From: Ichthyophis bannanicus
Lineage: Eukaryota; Chordata; Amphibia; Gymnophiona; Ichthyophiidae
NCBI GenBank assembly: GCA_033557465.1
Contig: CM066031.1
Coordinates: forward strand, 1,674,004,800 to 1,674,068,799
DNA: 64,000 nucleotides
Direction: 5' to 3'
The translations under genes and the position numbers were made by a program. The notes beneath the pieces were generated by a model. It searched no databases, had not been told where the DNA came from, and worked only from the letters and a program-made list of their open reading frames with translations. Shown one piece after another: positions 63,761-64,000 of the stretch. Each line of letters opens with the position of its first letter. Position 1 is the first letter of the stretch.

Positions 63761-64000
63761 AGGGTTCGCAGATTGGGATGGAGGAGAAGTCTCTGATCCT
63801 GGGAAAGGAGATCGGGGGCATAACCTAAATTGAGGGATGGAGTCTGCGCTAGATGAAGTAGCAGAGGAAACCATGGCTGATGAGGCCAGTAAGGGGCCAC
63901 CAAGATCAGAGTACTTATCGACCTGCAGTTTGACCAGAGCCTTGGGAGTCAGAGGGATCGTTGGGAATGCATAAAACAAGCCCTGTCCCCATTGGAAAAG
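63720..64000 (-). pseudogene. Element P Dam-like domain, partial
   Basis: MFYAFPTIPLTPKALVKLQV (about 63920-63979) is the YAFPP segment of the Dam-like domain. It is followed by frames with Ser-rich text overlapping the YR start. Cut by the window edge. Confidence 0.7.

Larger units (their letters stand above)
61674..64000 (-). mobile_element. DIRS-type element P, 5' end beyond window, with two LINE/SINE insertions
   Basis: 3' ITR (from AAAGCATAGCTTACTCATCT), ICR (61919-62016), decayed YR and the Dam-like end of pol to the window edge. Closest to the C/N subfamily by YR wording but more diverged. Two short retroposon tails interrupt it. Confidence 0.8.

Noticed and set aside
36385..64000. 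Endogenous retrovirus or LTR retrotransposon
   Set aside because: There are no direct LTRs, protease or DDE integrase. The recombinase has Arg-His-Arg-Tyr motifs and the termini are inverted with an ICR, so these are DIRS elements.

Overview
This is eukaryotic nuclear DNA, most likely from a large-genome vertebrate. An amphibian such as a caecilian fits best, with salamander or lungfish as alternatives; that placement is inference. The single-copy anchor is PABPC1, the cytoplasmic poly(A)-binding protein gene, on the minus strand. Two consecutive internal coding exons (52293-52377 and 40036-40166) carry consensus splice sites, join in frame, and encode the linker and most of the MLLE domain. 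No other PABPC1 exon was recognised, so the window is essentially three expanded introns: more than 40 kb below the second exon, about 12.1 kb between the two, and more than 11 kb above the first.

Nearly everything else is transposable element. About 17 copies or fragments are DIRS-type tyrosine-recombinase retrotransposons, ordered gag, then RT-RNase H with a degenerate Dam-like methyltransferase domain, then tyrosine recombinase (YR). Five subfamilies can be told apart. They are the C/N/A/Q type (ITR with a GGTACC palindrome), the D/F/G/I/J/K/L/O type, B (gag only), E (a distant family with an RG-rich Gag) and M (about 1.1 kb, non-autonomous); P is closest to the C/N type. Copies that keep their 3' end show the diagnostic DIRS architecture: inverted terminal repeats plus an internal complementary region (ICR) made of the reverse complement of one end fused to that of the other.

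Layout, all minus strand unless stated. 1-26053 is an onion: element D is split by Q/A/B (1-9409), by C (10901-16358) and by E (19499-25750); A is split by B; E carries a pogo/Tigger MITE. 26054-36314 is element F, split by G (29617-36014), and G carries a 737-bp hairpin insertion with a 16-bp target duplication. 36313-38130 holds a DIRS end, an internally deleted LINE and a hAT MITE. 38131-39740 has two plus-strand DIRS 5' ends (I, J). 39741-41230 is intron with the downstream PABPC1 exon. 41231-50330 holds K, a LINE fragment, L and M. 50365-52732 holds a pyrimidine-rich tract, a hAT MITE, LINE and MIR-like pieces and the upstream PABPC1 exon. 52733-58379 is N, a complete element. 58380-64000 holds intron, fragment O, unrecognised sequence and P, which runs off the window.

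Most ORFs are decayed by frameshifts, stops or catalytic-site loss. The best preserved frames are the 362-residue YR of C, the RT of D, and element E, whose gag and YR each carry one in-frame TAA. No rRNA, tRNA gene, CRISPR array or prokaryotic gene is present.
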